This document shows positions 61,286 to 64,000 of a stretch of 64,000 nt of DNA, one piece after another. The position numbers were made by a program, and so were the translations under genes. Origin of the DNA: UBA6176 sp032119375. GTDB lineage: Bacteria > Verrucomicrobiota > Verrucomicrobiia > Limisphaerales > UBA9464. The stretch is taken from positions 1 to 64,000 of the forward strand of contig CAYSGH010000007.1 of the NCBI GenBank assembly GCA_964430505.1. Direction: 5' to 3'. The notes below the pieces were generated by a model. That model did no database searches, had not been told where the DNA came from, and saw nothing but the letters and a program-made list of their open reading frames with translations. The number at the start of each line of letters is the position of its first letter. Position 1 is the stretch's first letter.

Positions 61286-62480
61286 ACGAGGATCCATCGT
61301 GGTGGGCCTCGAAGTGGGCACCAGCAAGGTGTGCGCGGCCGTGGGCGAGGTGTCGCCGGTGGGCGTGTTCAGCTTGTTGGGCCTTGGCCAGGCGCGCTCC
61401 CGCGGTGTTCGGAAAGGCGAGATCACCGATGCGCAAAAGGCGGTCGAGGACGTCCGCAACGCGATCGCCGAGGCGGAGCAGATGGCGGACGTTGAAATCC
61501 GGTCGGCCTATCTCGGCGTGAGCGGCGCCCATGTGAACGGCCAGACTCGGCAAGGGCTGCACCCGATCGTCTCGGAGGGGCGCCAGATCACGGCGGACGA
61601 CGTCCAGGACGCGGTGGAGAACGCTCGTGCGCGGGACTTGCCACACGAGCACGTGGTGATCCACACGATCCGGCAGGATTTCTCCGTGGACGACCATGAC
61701 GGCGTGGCGAACCCGGAGGGGATGGTGGGTTCGCAGTTGATCGCGCACGTGCACGTGGTGCACGGGCAACGCAACCGCATCGAGACGGGGGTTCGGGCGG
61801 TGCAGTCCTTGCAGTTGTCGGTGGAGAACGTGGCCTTCAACGGCTTGGCAAGCGCGTTGGCCGTGCTGACGACGCAGCAAAAGGAGATGGGCGTGCTGGT
61901 GGTGGACCTGGGCGCCGGGGTGACGGAATACGCGATGTACGGGGACGCCCTGCTGCGCGAATGCGGGGCCTTTGCGGTCGGGGGCGACCACGTGACGAAC
62001 GACATTGCGATCGGGTTGAAGATCCCGCTGGGGCGGGCGGAGGACCTGAAGGTTTCGCATGGGTCCGCCCAACCCGTGGCGCGGGGGGAGGTTGGGGAGA
62101 CGCTGGCCTTGCCGGCCGAGCCAGGGTTGCCCGATCGCGTGATCAACCTCGCTCAGCTCCGGGTCATCCAGTCGGCGCGCGTAGAGGAGACTCTGGAGTT
62201 GGTGGCACGCGCGGTGGGGCCGTCGCTGGACTTGTGCCGGGCGGGGGTGGTGTTGTGCGGCGGCGGAGCCCGGATGCATGGGATCGAGGCAGCCGCCCAA
62301 CGGGTTTTCCGGCTGCCCGTCGCGGTGGGCCGCGTGCAGGGCGTGTCCGGCCCGGTGGACTTGCTGGGGCATCCCGAGTTTGCGACGGCGATTGGCCTCG
62401 CCCGGTTTGGCGCGATGCGACGGCCGCCCCCGCCGCCGCGGTCGGGCATCCTGCGGTTGCTGGGCCCGTGGTTTCGCTGA
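61278..62480 (+). CDS. ftsA: FtsA, actin-like division protein
   Basis: A 400-residue actin-family ATPase that tethers FtsZ to the membrane. IVVGLEVGTSKVCAAVGEV is phosphate loop 1; EIRSAYLGVSGAHVNG lies at the start of the 1C domain; GVLVVDLGAGVTEYAMYG is phosphate loop 2; RAGVVLCGGGARMHGIEAA is the adenosine motif. The last residues SGILRLLGPWFR form a short amphipathic helix suited to membrane binding. It begins inside the end of ftsQ and is 39 bases before ftsZ. Confidence 0.94.
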   Translation: MAERGSIVVGLEVGTSKVCAAVGEVSPVGVFSLLGLGQARSRGVRKGEITDAQKAVEDVRNAIAEAEQMADVEIRSAYLGVSGAHVNGQTRQGLHPIVSEGRQITADDVQDAVENARARDLPHEHVVIHTIRQDFSVDDHDGVANPEGMVGSQLIAHVHVVHGQRNRIETGVRAVQSLQLSVENVAFNGLASALAVLTTQQKEMGVLVVDLGAGVTEYAMYGDALLRECGAFAVGGDHVTNDIAIGLKIPLGRAEDLKVSHGSAQPVARGEVGETLALPAEPGLPDRVINLAQLRVIQSARVEETLELVARAVGPSLDLCRAGVVLCGGGARMHGIEAAAQRVFRLPVAVGRVQGVSGPVDLLGHPEFATAIGLARFGAMRRPPPPPRSGILRLLGPWFR

Positions 62481-62519
62481 GGAACGTTGCTGGGCGGTTG
62501 TTGTTCGAGAGGAGGTTTC

Positions 62520-63890
62520 ATGAGCGCGAAATCCGAGATGAATGCCGGCCCGCAAGGGAGCGCGGGGGGTGAAGCCGCGTCGTCCGCAAGGGTCATGCCC
62601 GCCGTCGGCCCCATGCCGAAGCAGGACATCCGGGTGGTGGCGGTGGGGCGTGCCGGGATTCATGCGGTGGAGTTGCTGTGCGGTCCCGGTGCGCTGCCCG
62701 GGGTGGACGTGGTGGCGTGCCACACGGATGCGTCGGACCTTGCACGGTCATCGGCCCCGTACAAGGTGGCCATGAAGCCAGCGGGCTCGCGCGGGCTGGG
62801 TGCAGGCGGCGACCCGTTGCTCGGGCAGGCGGCGGCGGAAGGGAGCAAGGAATCGCTGGCGGCGCTGATGACGGGCGCGCGGGTGGTGTTCGTGCTGACG
62901 GGGCTTGGCGCCGGGACGGGCACGGGCGGGGCGCATGTGGTGGCCCGGTGCGCGCGGGATTCGGGTGCCCTGGTGCTCGGGGTGGCCACGATGCCCTTCG
63001 ACATCGAGGGGCGTCTGCGTGGCGGTCACGCTCGGCGCGGCCTGGAGCTGCTCAAGGCGGCGGCGGATGCCGTGGTGACGGTTCGCAACCAACATGTCCT
63101 GGAGACGCTGGACGACCGTGCGACCGCCGGGGAGGTCTTTGATGCCGCCAACAGGTTGTTGGTGGATGGGGTGCGGGGGCTTTGGGGCTTGCTGACGCGG
63201 CCGGGGTTGATCCGACTGGACTTCGCGAGCCTCGAGCGCCTGCTGCGCGGCCGCCATTCGGAGAGCGTTTTTGCAACGGCCGAAGGGACGGGCGAGCGCC
63301 GCGCGACGGATGCGGCCGAGCGCCTGCTGGCCCATCCGTTCGTTGCGCGTGACTCGATCCTTGGGTCTGCCGACGCCGTGGTGCTGTCGGCGGTGACGGG
63401 GCCTGACGTGCCGTTTGGGGACATTGAAAGGGCCTTTGCCTTGGTTCAGCGGCACTGCGAGCAGGCGCAGGTCGTGGTGGGCACGAGCGTTGATCCGACG
63501 ATGACCGGGCGGCTGTCGCTGACCCTGGTGGCGTCCGTGGGGGGATCGGCTCCGTTGCCCGAGGTGGCGGACCCCGCTCCCTCGACGGCCAGCGCCGCGT
63601 CACAGCGGGACACCGGCATTGGTCACGAGGTGACCGGTTCGGCATCCCCGCCCATCCGTGCCAGCGGACCGTTGGTGCCCCCGGCGCCCGTGCTGACGAT
63701 GGAGCAACGACAGAAGGCGTTGGAACGCTCTGGCAAGGGTGTGACGCGTCGGCGAAAGGCCGCGGTGCAGTCGATCTTTGACTTCGAGGTTGTAAGCCGG
63801 GGCCGGTTCGAGAAGACGGAGGCCACGATCTTGGACGGGCAAGACTACGATGTGCCCACGTTCATGCGGCGTCGGATCAGCCTGAACTGA
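62520..63890 (+). CDS. ftsZ: FtsZ, divergent in the N-terminal nucleotide loop
   Basis: A 456-residue FtsZ homologue forming the division ring. After a 33-residue variable N-terminus, VVAVGRAGIHAVELL occupies the T1 loop, lacking the usual GGGGGN. The signature loop is TGLGAGTGTGGAHVV (127-141), a near match to GGGTGTG. ATMPFDIEGRLR matches the usual PF-x-EG-R segment. The synergy loop reads LIRLDFASLERLL, with NxDFADxxxV weakened. A Pro/Ala-rich linker leads to the C-terminal peptide YDVPTFMRRR, the FtsA-binding tail. The ATG at 62520 follows GAGAGGAGGTTTC, the strongest ribosome site in the cluster, so higher output than its neighbours is likely. Confidence 0.92.
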   Translation: MSAKSEMNAGPQGSAGGEAASSARVMPAVGPMPKQDIRVVAVGRAGIHAVELLCGPGALPGVDVVACHTDASDLARSSAPYKVAMKPAGSRGLGAGGDPLLGQAAAEGSKESLAALMTGARVVFVLTGLGAGTGTGGAHVVARCARDSGALVLGVATMPFDIEGRLRGGHARRGLELLKAAADAVVTVRNQHVLETLDDRATAGEVFDAANRLLVDGVRGLWGLLTRPGLIRLDFASLERLLRGRHSESVFATAEGTGERRATDAAERLLAHPFVARDSILGSADAVVLSAVTGPDVPFGDIERAFALVQRHCEQAQVVVGTSVDPTMTGRLSLTLVASVGGSAPLPEVADPAPSTASAASQRDTGIGHEVTGSASPPIRASGPLVPPAPVLTMEQRQKALERSGKGVTRRRKAAVQSIFDFEVVSRGRFEKTEATILDGQDYDVPTFMRRRISLN

Positions 63891-63904
63891 GATGTGGCGA
63901 TACG

Positions 63905-63924
63905 GCCGCCTTGGGAGGGGCGGC
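63905..63924 (+). terminator. Hairpin after ftsZ
   Basis: GCCGCC (63905-63910) pairs with GGCGGC (63919-63924) around an eight-base loop 14 bases after the ftsZ stop. There is no T-tract, so at best a weak or factor-dependent terminator of the dcw operon. Confidence 0.3.
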
Positions 63925-64000
63925 AAGGAGCTGGGGCCAAGGATGCAGAGCGTGGGACCTGACTCGGGGATGGAGCCTTGTGGTGGTTGCGGGGAGGTGG

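Noticed and set aside
1..64000. CRISPR array, rRNA genes, prophage or integrase-type attachment site
   Set aside because: No regularly spaced repeats, rRNA-like sequence or integrase gene was seen; the tRNA-Asp at 30.4 kb is not flanked by an integrase or a visible duplicated 3' end.

Overview
The window is a high-GC (about two-thirds G+C by eye) bacterial chromosome segment. It most resembles Verrucomicrobiota. The gene families fit that phylum or the wider Planctomycetes-Verrucomicrobia group: planctomycete-type cytochrome c proteins (PSCyt1/DUF1549/DUF1553) paired with a Tat-exported DUF1501 protein, a DUF1080 glycoside-hydrolase-like protein, a type II pseudopilin with a C-terminal H-X9-DG-like signature, CcsA/ResB cytochrome biogenesis, a DUF2723 membrane protein and a peptidoglycan-based dcw cluster. 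The assignment is inference from gene content, not from a marker-gene search.

Layout. 1-3.6 kb: an intact IS630 element, then a lone 524-residue gene that I read as a divergent bacterial tubulin (T1, T4, T5 and base-contact segments and the C-terminal tubulin helix can be recognised); codon use here is less GC-saturated than in its neighbours. 4.2-7.4 kb: an arsenic operon (ArsR, aquaglyceroporin, a DUF6428-ArsC fusion) with a coupled serine hydrolase. 7.4-16.6 kb: MetRS, CcsA/ResB (minus strand), a small membrane protein, a secreted sugar-isomerase-like TIM barrel, an MFS transporter, a YlbF-like protein and a secreted protein of unknown function. 16.6-18.8 kb: a type II restriction-modification pair. 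18.8-30.2 kb: amidohydrolase, pseudopilin, Dxr, a peptidase-like remnant with a nonsense codon, a large DUF2723-TPR protein, a P450-oxidoreductase pair, a DUF1080 protein and a degenerate REP-associated transposase. 30.4-39.9 kb: tRNA-Asp with terminator, a DUF1501/PSCyt operon, a WD40-cytochrome protein and a sensor Ser/Thr kinase. 40.2-46.1 kb: IleRS, an H1-like DNA-binding protein, a RibD-C reductase and QueA.

46.3-63.9 kb is the dcw (division and cell wall) cluster on the plus strand: mraZ - unknown - rsmH - ftsL - ftsI - murE-like - murF - mraY - unknown ORF - LysM protein - ftsW - murG - murB - ddl - ftsQ - ftsA - ftsZ. Most junctions overlap by a few bases (often ATGA), which implies one translationally coupled operon. 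The cluster has three oddities. The protein in the murE slot keeps MurE architecture but has lost the ATP P-loop and other catalytic motifs. murD and murC are absent, and the murD position is taken by an anonymous ORF and a LysM protein. FtsZ is divergent in its N-terminal nucleotide loop.

The most interesting items are the lone tubulin homologue next to the IS element and the apparent MurE pseudoenzyme with the missing MurC/MurD genes. Two members of the tubulin/FtsZ superfamily lie within this single 64 kb stretch.
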